A stretch of 64,000 nucleotides of DNA from Woeseiaceae bacterium (GTDB lineage Bacteria; Pseudomonadota; Gammaproteobacteria; Steroidobacterales; Woeseiaceae), in contig JAOIZZ010000007.1 of the NCBI GenBank assembly GCA_028227395.1, positions 1 to 64,000 on the forward strand. The letters run 5' to 3'. Positions 27,726 through 36,884 of this stretch are shown here, piece by piece. The stretch's first letter is position 1. Each line of letters starts with the position of its first letter. Made by a program: the position numbers and the translations under genes. Below the pieces are notes generated by a model. It searched no databases. It was given only the letters and a program-made list of their open reading frames with translations, and was not told the DNA's origin.

Positions 27726-29489
27726 CTAACGTTGGTATTTTAATTCCCCCCCAACATAGGTCATATCTATTTCAGTCGATGGTATATCACTATCTTCAAT
27801 GGTAAGTAGATTTTTTGATAACACTATAAAATCAGCGTATTTACCTGGAGTAAGTGATCCTTTGAAACTCTCTTCAAACGCAGCAAAAGCATTATTAATG
27901 GTATACGTTTCTATTGCTTCCACACGTGTCATTTTATGCTCTGGGTAGAAGGCGTCTCCATTAATCATTTTCCTCGTAACAGAAGAATAGTAAGAAGCAA
28001 TCGGATCAATTCTCTCTACTGGAACATCGGTACCATTTGTAAGTACGGCACCAGTATTGAATAAATCACGCCAAGGCTGGGAAGTTGCTTTTGCACGAAT
28101 ATCACCCAATCTGCTTGGAATCCATGGACCATCTGAAGTACCATGAACCGCTTGAATTGAAGCTATGACACCAAGCCCACCAAATCTTGGTACGTCCTCT
28201 GGATCGATATGTTGAGCATGCTCTATACGCCAACGTAATTGTTTACCATCAACATCTAATTGCTGCCAAATATTTTCATACAAATCTAAAATTTCACGAT
28301 TAGCTCGGTCGCCAATCGCATGAGTATTAACCTGAAACCCGTGTTTGACAGCTATCTCAGCTGTACCTGATATATCCTCTACAGTCTCTAATACCAATCC
28401 GTCCGTTTCGGGTAAATCAAGATATGGATCAAGGAGCCATGCTCCATGCGCACCTAGTGCACCATCTACCTGACGTTTTATAGAACGCACGGTTAGAAAA
28501 TCGTTGCCTTCAGAAACCATTTTATATTGAGGCAAAGCTTGATCCATAAGAGCATTTGATTCACCTCTTACCATTACATAAAGACGGACATCTAGCTCTT
28601 CCTCTGCCTCCAGTTTTTTAAAGAAATCTATAGTCTCAAAACTTGCACCCGCATCATGAAACGAAGTTATGCCATGCTTTAAAGATTCATCTGCAGCAAG
28701 CTTTACTCTTTCTCGATTTTGCAGCTCAATTTGCTGTGGCGTCAGACGACCATCATATTCATTTCTAGGCCCACGAATTAGTCTCTGCGCTGTCTCTCTC
28801 ATTAATCCTGTAGCCTTTCCTGTTGAGTCCCTAACAATAGTGCCACCTTCAGGGTCTAGGGTATTATCATTCACTCCTGCAATCTCAAGTGCAGCATCAT
28901 TCCAAAACGCGGCATGGCCACTAGCATGGCCTAATATAACCGGATTCTCTGGTGATATTTTATTTAAGGTTTCATTGATAGGCACTCCATCAACTGCATC
29001 CGCAGGTACACTTTGCCATTTATCTTGATGCCAGCCACGACCAAAAATCCATTCACCAGGCTTCGATTTATCCACCGCGACCGCGACCTTACGGACAATT
29101 TCTGACCAATCACCGACATCATTTAAATCAAGTATTTGCTTAGAACGACCTAAACTCATGAAATGGCCATGCCCTTCTATAAATCCAGGCATAACAAAGC
29201 GCCCGTTCAATTCTATCACTCGTGTTTTATCACCAATATATTCTGTGATTTCATCATCACTTCCAACAGCAGTTATTTTGTAGTCATTTATGGCCATAGC
29301 AGAGACGTTACCGTAATTAAGATCGACTGTTGCTATATCTCCACCAAGTAAAACTAGATCTGCTTGTTTTGCCATTTTATTTGATTTGTTATCTGATGGA
29401 TCTAATTTAGCTCCATCTCCACAAGCACCTATGATAATCATCATCATAAGACCTATATTCAAGGTAATAATTTTTCTAAGCATAATCAT
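27726..29489 (-). CDS. Amidohydrolase family protein (YtcJ/NfdA-like), predicted lipoprotein
   Basis: Metal-dependent hydrolase of the amidohydrolase-3 family, 587 aa. The N-terminus is a lipoprotein signal (MMMIIIGA|C). Metal-site elements are visible in order: GFIEGHGHFM, GITSFHDAGA, NTHAIGDRANREI and RIEHAQHI, and a late NGTDVPVERIDP. YtcJ-like proteins are largely uncharacterised; one relative is N-substituted formamide deformylase. AAGAGA fits the second ATG (29483, MLRKII) better than the first. A cell-envelope amide or imine hydrolase is inferred. Confidence 0.82.
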   Translation of the reverse strand: MIMLRKIITLNIGLMMMIIIGACGDGAKLDPSDNKSNKMAKQADLVLLGGDIATVDLNYGNVSAMAINDYKITAVGSDDEITEYIGDKTRVIELNGRFVMPGFIEGHGHFMSLGRSKQILDLNDVGDWSEIVRKVAVAVDKSKPGEWIFGRGWHQDKWQSVPADAVDGVPINETLNKISPENPVILGHASGHAAFWNDAALEIAGVNDNTLDPEGGTIVRDSTGKATGLMRETAQRLIRGPRNEYDGRLTPQQIELQNRERVKLAADESLKHGITSFHDAGASFETIDFFKKLEAEEELDVRLYVMVRGESNALMDQALPQYKMVSEGNDFLTVRSIKRQVDGALGAHGAWLLDPYLDLPETDGLVLETVEDISGTAEIAVKHGFQVNTHAIGDRANREILDLYENIWQQLDVDGKQLRWRIEHAQHIDPEDVPRFGGLGVIASIQAVHGTSDGPWIPSRLGDIRAKATSQPWRDLFNTGAVLTNGTDVPVERIDPIASYYSSVTRKMINGDAFYPEHKMTRVEAIETYTINNAFAAFEESFKGSLTPGKYADFIVLSKNLLTIEDSDIPSTEIDMTYVGGELKYQR

Positions 29490-29620
29490 TAATCTCTTTT
29501 TTAAATTAATTACTAAATTTTTTTCACTTCATAATTACAATAATCTCTTCTTAGTGTACATTATACGCCAATGGTAATTTACTAGAAACACTTGAATTCA
29601 GACTTGAGGTTAATTATTTT

Positions 29621-32107
29621 ATGCGCCAAATTATTTTTTTTATAACTATGTTAATGATGATCAGTCCAGCTACTTGGTCCGATGCAATTCGTCAAACAAA
29701 AGGAGATTTCTATGATGCCTTTCGTCAATTAGATGTTGATCTTCCTAGTCCTAATGTATACAGAACAGCCTCGGGAGCACCAGGCCCTCAATACTGGCAA
29801 CAAGAAGCTGATTACCATATAAAATTAAAACTAGATGAAAATAAACGTCACATTGAGGCCTCAGAAGAAATTACATACAAAAATAATTCACCAGATACTT
29901 TAAATTATATCTGGCTGCAGTTAGATCAAAACAGATTTGCTGATAATTCACTTCAACGAAGATCTGCGAATGTTTTAGGTAATTCTAATAGAGATGGCAG
30001 TGATCGATTAACTTATAATCAAATCGCGGTTGATCAACTCGCCAAAGATATCGATTACGGTTATGACATAAAAAAAGTCATAGATAACAAAGGTAATCCA
30101 ATTCCATTCACAATCGTGGATACTATGATGCGTCTAGATATTGAAGAGGCTCTAGCACCTGGAGATAAAATAACTTTTTCTATTGATTGGTCTTTCAATG
30201 TCTTATTGGAAGCGCGTGTTGGCAGTAGGGGTGGTTATGAATATTTTCCTGAAACTGATACCTCAATTTATTTTTTGGCTCAATGGTTTCCACGTCTCGC
30301 AGCCTATACAGATTACGCTGGCTGGCAACACAAAGCATTCCTTGGTAGTGGAGAATTTACGCTAGAGTTTGGAGATTATACAGTCGAAATTACTGTCCCT
30401 GATGATCATATTGTTTCGGCAACCGGGGAATTACAAAATCCCAAAGAAGTTCTTACAAAAGAGCAAAGGGAGCGACTTAAGAAAGCGGATGATGCGACAA
30501 AACCAATTTTTATTGTTACTCCACAAGAAGCATTAGAGAACGAGAAAGAAAAATCTAATGGTCAGAAAACCTGGATTTTTAAAGCTGATAAGGTGCGTGA
30601 TTTTGCCTGGTCCAGCTCTAGAAAATATATTTGGGATGCTATGACGCATCATCAAGATGACAAGAAACAACCGACTGTTTTAGCGATGTCTTTTTATCCA
30701 AATGAGGCTGAGCCTATCTGGTCAAAATATTCAACGCATGCTGTGGTTCACACGCTTGATGTTTATTCCAGATTCTCATTTGCCTATCCCTACCCTACAG
30801 CTCAATCAGTCAATTCATGGAAAAGTGGTGGCATGGAATACCCGATGATTACCTTCAATGGTTATAGGCCTGAGCTATTTGAGAGCAAAAAGGAAGAAGA
30901 AGATGTTGATAATGAACAAAAAGATGAAGACCCAAAAAATACCTATTCAAGAAGAACTAAATACGGTTTGATTGGCGTCATTATTCATGAAATTGGTCAT
31001 ATATATTTTCCAATGGTGGTTAACTCTGATGAACGCCAATGGACCTGGATGGACGAAGGGATAAATAGCTTCTTAGATTATCTTACTGCAATTGAGTGGG
31101 AAGAAAAATATCCCACATATGGAAATGATGCAAATGTTCTTGATTATATTACTGACTATATGCAAAGCGAGAATCAGGTTCCAATTATGACAAATTCTGA
31201 CTCAGTACTAAGATTGGGACCAAATGCATACTCGAAACCTACCGCAGCACTAACAATATTGCGAGAAACAGTCATCGGTAGAGAGCAATTTGATTTTGCA
31301 TTTAAAGAATATTCACAGCGATGGAAATTTAAGCGCCCAACTCCATCAGATTTTTTTAGAACAATGGAGGATGCATCTGGTGTAGATCTAGATTGGTTCT
31401 GGCGTGGATGGTTTTATTCTACAGATCATGTGGATATCGCTTTAACCTCGGTAAGAGAATATAAAGTATCCACAACAAATCCTGAGGTCGAATTTCCATT
31501 TAATATGAATGAATATGATGCGCGGACACCTGAGGCATTAACGCAAATAAGAAATCGTGATGAAGAGAAAGTGACTTATTTGAAACGAAATCCTGAATTG
31601 GCAGATTTCTATAATGAAAACGATAGATTCACAGTCAGTAATAAAGATAAAAATAAACATTCCTCTCTCATAGATGGTCTGGAAACATGGGAATATAGCG
31701 CTCTAGTAAGAGCTATTGAAGAAAATGATTTTATTTATTTTGCTGATTTTGAAAATATAGGTGGATTGAATTCCCCATTACCCATAATGATTACTTATAC
31801 GGATAATACTGAAGAGTTTTTAACTATACCGGCGGAAATTTGGCGTCGCAGTTACAAGAAGGTCACTAAATTATTAATTAGACAAAAAGCGATAAAATCT
31901 ATCGCATTAGACCCTCGACATGAGACAGCTGATACGGACTTTTCTAATAATTATTTCCCAAGTCAAATAGAAAAATCTCGTATTGAGCTCTATAAATCAG
32001 ACTTTAAACGACGAGATTTAATGGCAGATATGTTAACAAAACTTAGAAAAAGAAAGACGGGGGAAGATGAAACAGAACGAACTGTCCCTCTTATAAAATC
32101 TAAGTGA
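29621..32107 (+). CDS. M1-family metallopeptidase, exported
   Basis: Zinc metallopeptidase of 828 aa with a signal peptide (MRQIIFFITMLMMISPATWSDA). The N-terminal beta domain leads to the exopeptidase motif SGGMEYPMITF (variant of GxMEN, Asn replaced by Tyr), then the zinc site VIIHEIGHIYFP (H456, E457, H460) and the third ligand in WMDEGINSFLDYL. The gene belongs to a large periplasmic M1 subfamily whose members are longer at the C-terminus. Loss of the Asn in the GAMEN-type motif is common in this subfamily, so peptidase activity is likely but aminopeptidase specificity is not certain. The DUF6702 gene follows closely. Confidence 0.85.
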   Translation: MRQIIFFITMLMMISPATWSDAIRQTKGDFYDAFRQLDVDLPSPNVYRTASGAPGPQYWQQEADYHIKLKLDENKRHIEASEEITYKNNSPDTLNYIWLQLDQNRFADNSLQRRSANVLGNSNRDGSDRLTYNQIAVDQLAKDIDYGYDIKKVIDNKGNPIPFTIVDTMMRLDIEEALAPGDKITFSIDWSFNVLLEARVGSRGGYEYFPETDTSIYFLAQWFPRLAAYTDYAGWQHKAFLGSGEFTLEFGDYTVEITVPDDHIVSATGELQNPKEVLTKEQRERLKKADDATKPIFIVTPQEALENEKEKSNGQKTWIFKADKVRDFAWSSSRKYIWDAMTHHQDDKKQPTVLAMSFYPNEAEPIWSKYSTHAVVHTLDVYSRFSFAYPYPTAQSVNSWKSGGMEYPMITFNGYRPELFESKKEEEDVDNEQKDEDPKNTYSRRTKYGLIGVIIHEIGHIYFPMVVNSDERQWTWMDEGINSFLDYLTAIEWEEKYPTYGNDANVLDYITDYMQSENQVPIMTNSDSVLRLGPNAYSKPTAALTILRETVIGREQFDFAFKEYSQRWKFKRPTPSDFFRTMEDASGVDLDWFWRGWFYSTDHVDIALTSVREYKVSTTNPEVEFPFNMNEYDARTPEALTQIRNRDEEKVTYLKRNPELADFYNENDRFTVSNKDKNKHSSLIDGLETWEYSALVRAIEENDFIYFADFENIGGLNSPLPIMITYTDNTEEFLTIPAEIWRRSYKKVTKLLIRQKAIKSIALDPRHETADTDFSNNYFPSQIEKSRIELYKSDFKRRDLMADMLTKLRKRKTGEDETERTVPLIKSK

Positions 32108-32124
32108 GTATTTAGGATCTCATT

Positions 32125-32613
32125 ATTCTTTATTGCAAAAGTATAGTTTTCCTATTGTTAACGATATTCGCGTCGAGCGCATTTGCTCATCGTGAACCAG
32201 GAATATTGACAACCATTGAATGGAATAATTGGATTGAGCGAACCGAAATTATTCATAGAGTTCATACGCATGATGCTGAAATAGGCGTAGCTGTTGTAGA
32301 TAACCTGCCATTATTATCTGTTGCTAATGACGAAGACCTAGCACGTATTGCTCTCTATGTTGAAAACCATTTTTCCATTTTAGGTAAAGAAGGTTCCCTC
32401 AATATTCAGCTCATAGGAGCGGAGCTTATTGGTGATTATATTTTTATATATCAAGAATGGATAGAGCCATTATCACCCAATATCTTTATAAAAAACGATA
32501 TTCTTCGTGAAATATATCCTTTGCAAATAAATCAAGTCAATATTATTTCTGAAGGTAATATTAGAACATTAATCTTTACTGAAAATGAAACTATACTTCC
32601 ATATTTAGAATAA
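32125..32613 (+). CDS. DUF6702-like exported protein
   Basis: Small exported protein of unknown function; its sequence after the signal (AHREPGILTTIEWNNWIERTEIIHRVHTHDAE) looks like DUF6702, a family often found next to M1 peptidases. The ORF track starts at TTG 32155, which leaves a signal peptide without a basic N-region. Upstream, AGGA at 32114 is followed after 7 bases by ATT at 32125, giving ILYCKSIVFLLLTIFASSAFA, a complete signal peptide. I therefore place the start at the rare ATT codon, uncertainly. It starts 18 bases after the peptidase stop, so co-expression is likely. Confidence 0.6.
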   Translation: MLYCKSIVFLLLTIFASSAFAHREPGILTTIEWNNWIERTEIIHRVHTHDAEIGVAVVDNLPLLSVANDEDLARIALYVENHFSILGKEGSLNIQLIGAELIGDYIFIYQEWIEPLSPNIFIKNDILREIYPLQINQVNIISEGNIRTLIFTENETILPYLE

Positions 32614-32710
32614 TCGAATCTCATGTTTCCATAAGCTAAAATTCTTGTTATATTGCGCCCGCGTAAAATAAATTCACACAACAATTTTAATCTCGACATG
32701 GGACTTCAAT

Positions 32711-33385
32711 GTGAGCATTAACAAAAAAAAACAAAGCTATAGAGATATAAAATTAGGCTTAGTCCTGGTTTTGGTTATTATTATATCAACAGTATTAATG
32801 TTGCAAAAAACTGCCAGTCTCGTTGATGAGCGTCGAGTATCAAAATTTGAAACCATTGAGTCAAGAATAGAGCCATTTGGAAGAGTCAGTATACCCAATG
32901 AAGGCTCTGAGATTGTTTATTCTCTTGAAGAAGAAATAGAATCAGCAGAAATCACACCTGAACCAATAATTTTAGAATCAAAAATGGTTGAGCTGTCAAC
33001 AGGCTCTGAACATACCATAAGAATGTTGAATGTTGGGCCAGAAGGGACTATGGTTTTTGACCCTGCAGTCATTAAAGTATCTGTTGGAGATACCATACAT
33101 TTTAAAGCAACGGATTTTGCTCACAATTCTGTTTCCGTTCCTAATATGATTCCTAACGGAGCAACAAGTTGGACTGGCTTACTAAATGAAGATATATCCA
33201 TACAACTAGACAATGAAGGAATTTATGTATTCCAGTGTGACCCTCACTTAATGATGGCCATGATTGGTGTTATTCAAGTTGGCGATGCAGTTAATTATGA
33301 AGAAATTAAACAAACTTCGATAAACTTTCAAAAGAACTTTATGATGAATGCTGATCGACTAGATGATTATCTTGGTCGTTTATAA
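32711..33385 (+). CDS. Membrane-anchored pseudoazurin-like blue copper protein
   Basis: A single transmembrane segment (about residues 14-31) is followed by a linker and a C-terminal cupredoxin domain (about 95-195). The copper ligands fit pseudoazurin: H138 in FAHNSVSVP, then C176-x2-H179-x4-M184 in FQCDPHLMMAM. The segment EHTIRMLNVGPEGTMVFDPA also matches pseudoazurin. The linker IESRIEPFGRVSIPNEG resembles the stretch that joins the membrane anchor to the heme domain in cytochrome c5 proteins. It probably carries electrons in the periplasm. The start is GTG at 32711, with a weak ribosome site. Confidence 0.82.
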   Translation: MSINKKKQSYRDIKLGLVLVLVIIISTVLMLQKTASLVDERRVSKFETIESRIEPFGRVSIPNEGSEIVYSLEEEIESAEITPEPIILESKMVELSTGSEHTIRMLNVGPEGTMVFDPAVIKVSVGDTIHFKATDFAHNSVSVPNMIPNGATSWTGLLNEDISIQLDNEGIYVFQCDPHLMMAMIGVIQVGDAVNYEEIKQTSINFQKNFMMNADRLDDYLGRL

Positions 33386-33568
33386 TCTCTTTACAATAAA
33401 CAAATCAATAACCATGCCAAGAAAAGTAAATAAATAATTAAGGTCTCTAATTCGATGCATACGAAAGACGTCATTATGATAATCAAACCGATACAACTTG
33501 GTTTAATAATTATCACGATATAGTGTATAAATAACTTATAAGTAATAAAACTCAATCGATTATGAATT

Positions 33569-33805
33569 ATGGAAAAATATATAAATAAAATTATTCACAA
33601 ACTAAAAGAAACTATCCCGAATGATGTGGAAGTTCTAAAAAATGATATTGAGCAGAATTTTCAATCTGCAGTCAACGCTAAAATCAAAAAACTGGATCTC
33701 GTGACTCGTGAAGAATTTGAAATTCAAGAAGAAGTTCTCCATAGGACACGTGAAAAATTGGAGCAATTAGAAGAGCAAATGGAAGTGCTTAATAAAACTC
33801 AATAA
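33569..33805 (+). CDS. ubiK: Ubiquinone biosynthesis accessory factor UbiK
   Basis: A 78-residue protein of the BMFP/YqiC family. It is almost entirely helical with a C-terminal coiled coil (EEFEIQEEVLHRTREKLEQLEEQME). UbiK assists the aerobic ubiquinone complex by binding UbiJ; a ubiJ gene is about 11 kb downstream. The spacer before it (183 bases) holds an imperfect inverted repeat, AAACC...GGTTT, but no gene. Confidence 0.88.
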   Translation: MEKYINKIIHKLKETIPNDVEVLKNDIEQNFQSAVNAKIKKLDLVTREEFEIQEEVLHRTREKLEQLEEQMEVLNKTQ

Positions 33806-33839
33806 CTAAAAGACTTTTTTCTTAAAGGAATTTATCGTC

Positions 33840-35129
33840 GTGCACTTCTTTCTCTGCCTGTCATTTTTAATAATAATTCCAAAAACCTTATACGCTCAAA
33901 CTCTTAATTCTGGTGATACTGCCTGGATGTTAGTCTCAACGGTATTAGTTTTATTCATGACATTACCTGGACTAGCACTTTTTTATGCTGGTCTTGTGAG
34001 AAGAGGAAATGTTTTATCAGTTCTTATGCAGTGCTTTACCATTACATGTATTGCTTCTTTAGTTTGGATTATTTATGGCTATAGCATTGCTTTTAAAGGT
34101 GATGGTCTTTTTATTGGTGATTTAAGTGCAATTTTTTTAAGGGGAGTATCGAGAGATACCTTATTTGGAACAATACCAGAAACAGTTTTTATTATGTTTC
34201 AAATGACATTTGCTGTTATAACGCCCGCCCTAGTAGTTGGTGCATTTGCAGAAAGAATGAAATTTGGTGCCATGTGTATATTTTCTTTTCTTTGGCTTAC
34301 CTTTGTTTATCTTCCCGCCTGTCATATGGTTTGGGGTGGAGGAATATTAGCTAAGATGGGCGTAATAGACTTTGCTGGTGGTCTTGTAGTTCATGTAACC
34401 TGTGGAATTGGAGCCCTTGTAGCAGCAAAAATATTAGGACCGAGAAGAGGTTTTCCAGAAACTGCTATGCCCCCTCACAATAGAACCATGGTAGTAATTG
34501 GAGCTTCAATGTTATGGGTTGGATGGTTTGGTTTTAATGCGGGTAGTGCTTTAGCGGCAAATACAGATGCTGGGATGGCGATGTTAGTCACTCATATAAG
34601 TGCTGCTTTGGGGGCACTTACTTGGATCTCTATTGAGTGGATAAAACAAGGCAAGCCAACCGTGATTGGAATAGCAACTGGGATGGTTGCGGGATTAGCC
34701 AGCATAACTCCTGCAGCTGGCAATGTGGGGCCTCAAGGAGCAATTATTATTGGAATATTAGCAGGCTTTATATGCTTCTATGCAACTCAAGCGATTAAAG
34801 GTTTCTTTAATATAGATGATTCACTAGATGTATTTCCAGTTCATGGAGTTGGTGGGATGCTCGGACTCATAATGTTGTGTTTTGTCGGTACAGAAAATAA
34901 CTTACTAGGTTCAGGAGCGGCCGGTTTGTCATCAATTGCAGAAGGAAGTTCAATGCTACAATTGGTAATTCAACTTAAAGGAATATTACTAATAGGCATC
35001 TGGACGGCTATTGTATCTTGGACTATTCTTAAAACAATTGGGCTCTTTACGGATCTTCGAGTCACTGAAGAAGAAGAATACGAGGGGCTTGATAAAAGTT
35101 TACATGATGAAACTGGATATAATTTTTAA
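33840..35129 (+). CDS. amtB: Ammonium transporter Amt
   Basis: Inner-membrane ammonium channel, 429 aa. After a signal-like first segment (MHFFLCLSFLIIIPKTLYAQ) come about 11 membrane helices. Family motifs: DTAWMLVSTVLVLFMTLPGLALFYAGLVRRGN, CHMVWGGG, the His pair regions DFAGGLVVHVTCG and FPVHGVGGMLG. The start is GTG at 33840 with AAGGA about 11 bases upstream. In many relatives a PII gene (glnK) lies next to amtB; none is seen here. Confidence 0.95.
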   Translation: MHFFLCLSFLIIIPKTLYAQTLNSGDTAWMLVSTVLVLFMTLPGLALFYAGLVRRGNVLSVLMQCFTITCIASLVWIIYGYSIAFKGDGLFIGDLSAIFLRGVSRDTLFGTIPETVFIMFQMTFAVITPALVVGAFAERMKFGAMCIFSFLWLTFVYLPACHMVWGGGILAKMGVIDFAGGLVVHVTCGIGALVAAKILGPRRGFPETAMPPHNRTMVVIGASMLWVGWFGFNAGSALAANTDAGMAMLVTHISAALGALTWISIEWIKQGKPTVIGIATGMVAGLASITPAAGNVGPQGAIIIGILAGFICFYATQAIKGFFNIDDSLDVFPVHGVGGMLGLIMLCFVGTENNLLGSGAAGLSSIAEGSSMLQLVIQLKGILLIGIWTAIVSWTILKTIGLFTDLRVTEEEEYEGLDKSLHDETGYNF

Positions 35130-35196
35130 GCCTTAACCTCCGTATGCCATTTAATGTATGTTATAAATTAAATAATATTTTGAAAAAGGTTTCGCT

Positions 35197-36114
35197 ATGG
35201 ATATTCGAATTGCAACTCGTAAGAGTGAGTTAGCTCTATGGCAGGCAAAGCATGTAGCTGTCCTATTAAATGACCTTCCAGAAATCAATAATGTTACTTT
35301 GATTCCCTTAAGTACCAAAGGTGATCAAATACTAGATACCAGTTTACAAAAAATAGGTGGAAAAGGTCTTTTTATTAAAGAGCTTGAAGTCGCAATGACT
35401 GAAAATAGAGCAGATATTGCCGTTCATTCCATGAAAGATATGCCAGTCGTTGTTCCGACAGGTTTCTGTATTGCAGCAACGCTAGAACGTGAATCTCCTT
35501 TTGATGCTCTAATTTCGAAAAATAATCAACGTCTTTTAGAACTCCCCAAAGGTTCGATTATAGGAAGTTCTAGCCTTCGTCGCCAAGCACAAATTTTAAA
35601 TATAAGGCCTGATATAAAAGTCAAAGACCTACGGGGAAACGTCAATACAAGAATAAATAAACTAGATAGAGGCGAATATGATGCAATTGTACTCGCTTAT
35701 GCCGGTTTAAAAAGACTTGGTTTATCTGAAAGAATTTCCCAAACTTTTCTACCTGAGGACATGGTTCCAGCAGCAGCACAAGGAGTAATAGGTATTGAAT
35801 GCCAATCAGAAAAAATTGAACTCATCGCAATATTAGCTCAGCTTAATAATAAAATTTCAGAACTAACTACATCCGCAGAAAGATCAGTTAACAGAGATCT
35901 GCAAGCAACCTGCCAATCACCCATCGGAACTTATGCAATCATTCAAAAGGATAAATGTATCATTGAATCAATTGTGGCATCTCCAGATGGCTCAAAAATA
36001 ATAAGAGAGTTAATAGAGGGGCATAAAAAAGAAACAAAGACTCTTGGAGCAAGGTTAGCAGCTCGTTTAATCAAAAATGGCGCTGATGAGATCCTCAATA
36101 TAAATTCACTATGA
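35197..36114 (+). CDS. hemC: Porphobilinogen deaminase (hydroxymethylbilane synthase)
   Basis: Polymerises four porphobilinogens to hydroxymethylbilane in heme biosynthesis. The 305-residue protein starts MDIRIATRKSELALWQA, has the catalytic-Asp region AVHSMKDMPV, SSLRRQAQI, RGNVNTRINKLD and the cofactor-binding Cys in LQATCQSPIGTYA. Stop overlaps the hemD start (ATGA). Confidence 0.97.
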   Translation: MDIRIATRKSELALWQAKHVAVLLNDLPEINNVTLIPLSTKGDQILDTSLQKIGGKGLFIKELEVAMTENRADIAVHSMKDMPVVVPTGFCIAATLERESPFDALISKNNQRLLELPKGSIIGSSSLRRQAQILNIRPDIKVKDLRGNVNTRINKLDRGEYDAIVLAYAGLKRLGLSERISQTFLPEDMVPAAAQGVIGIECQSEKIELIAILAQLNNKISELTTSAERSVNRDLQATCQSPIGTYAIIQKDKCIIESIVASPDGSKIIRELIEGHKKETKTLGARLAARLIKNGADEILNINSL

Positions 36115-36878
36115 AAAAAGCTGAGCTAAAAAATATCGGTGTACTTGTCACTCGACCCAATAACCAAAACCAAGAATTAAATAGCGCTATAAAGAACCAT
36201 GGAGGTAACTCCATTTTATTTCCTGTAATAAATATAAAACCTTTTTCATATACAACTATTAAGTCTAATAAAGAGCAATTGAAACTTGCCTCTATTGTGA
36301 TATTTGTAAGCGTTAATGCTGCTATAAATGGAGCAAATCATTTTGACTTTACAGACACAAAAGTCATTGCCATCGGCCCGAGCACAAAAGACTATCTTGA
36401 AAAAAATAATATAACGGTAAGCTATTACCCAAAAGAAGGATATAACAGCGAAAAATTACTCCAGCACGCCATGCTAAGTAATGTAAAAAATCAAATAATC
36501 ACTATCATCCGTGGTGAAGCTGGAAGAAGAATTTTAGGTGATGAGCTGTCCAGACGTGGGGGGGAAGTTCAATATCTAGAAACATACAAAAGAGAACAGC
36601 AAAGACATACAAAAGAGGAGATCACTAGTCTAAAGAAAAATTTTCGCGATGGAATTATACATTTTATCGTAATAATGAGTTTTGAAACATTTGAATATCT
36701 ATCAATAATATTAAACTCAAACCATATCAAACTTCAAAATTCGATAAAGTTTGTGGTTCCAAGTCAGCGAATTGCCGATAAAATACATGCTTGCTCTAAA
36801 AATAATACCTGCATTATTTCTCCTGATACTCAAATTTTATCGATTATTGATGCGATTCAAAAAAATAGGTTAGTCTGA
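36111..36878 (+). CDS. hemD: Uroporphyrinogen-III synthase
   Basis: Closes the linear tetrapyrrole into uroporphyrinogen III. Sequence is divergent, as usual for HemD, but VLVTRPNNQNQELNSAIKNHGG, the hinge-type VFVSVNAAING, IIRGEAGRRILGDELSRRGGEVQYLETYKR and IVPSQRI-like end segments fit the bi-lobed fold. Identity is strengthened by its position after hemC (4-base overlap) and before hemX. Confidence 0.92.
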   Translation: MKKAELKNIGVLVTRPNNQNQELNSAIKNHGGNSILFPVINIKPFSYTTIKSNKEQLKLASIVIFVSVNAAINGANHFDFTDTKVIAIGPSTKDYLEKNNITVSYYPKEGYNSEKLLQHAMLSNVKNQIITIIRGEAGRRILGDELSRRGGEVQYLETYKREQQRHTKEEITSLKKNFRDGIIHFIVIMSFETFEYLSIILNSNHIKLQNSIKFVVPSQRIADKIHACSKNNTCIISPDTQILSIIDAIQKNRLV

Positions 36879-36884
36879 ATATTA

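Noticed and set aside
33473-33520. Imperfect inverted repeat before ubiK as a terminator
   Set aside because: The AAACC/GGTTT stem is short, the loop is 10 bases and no T-run follows.
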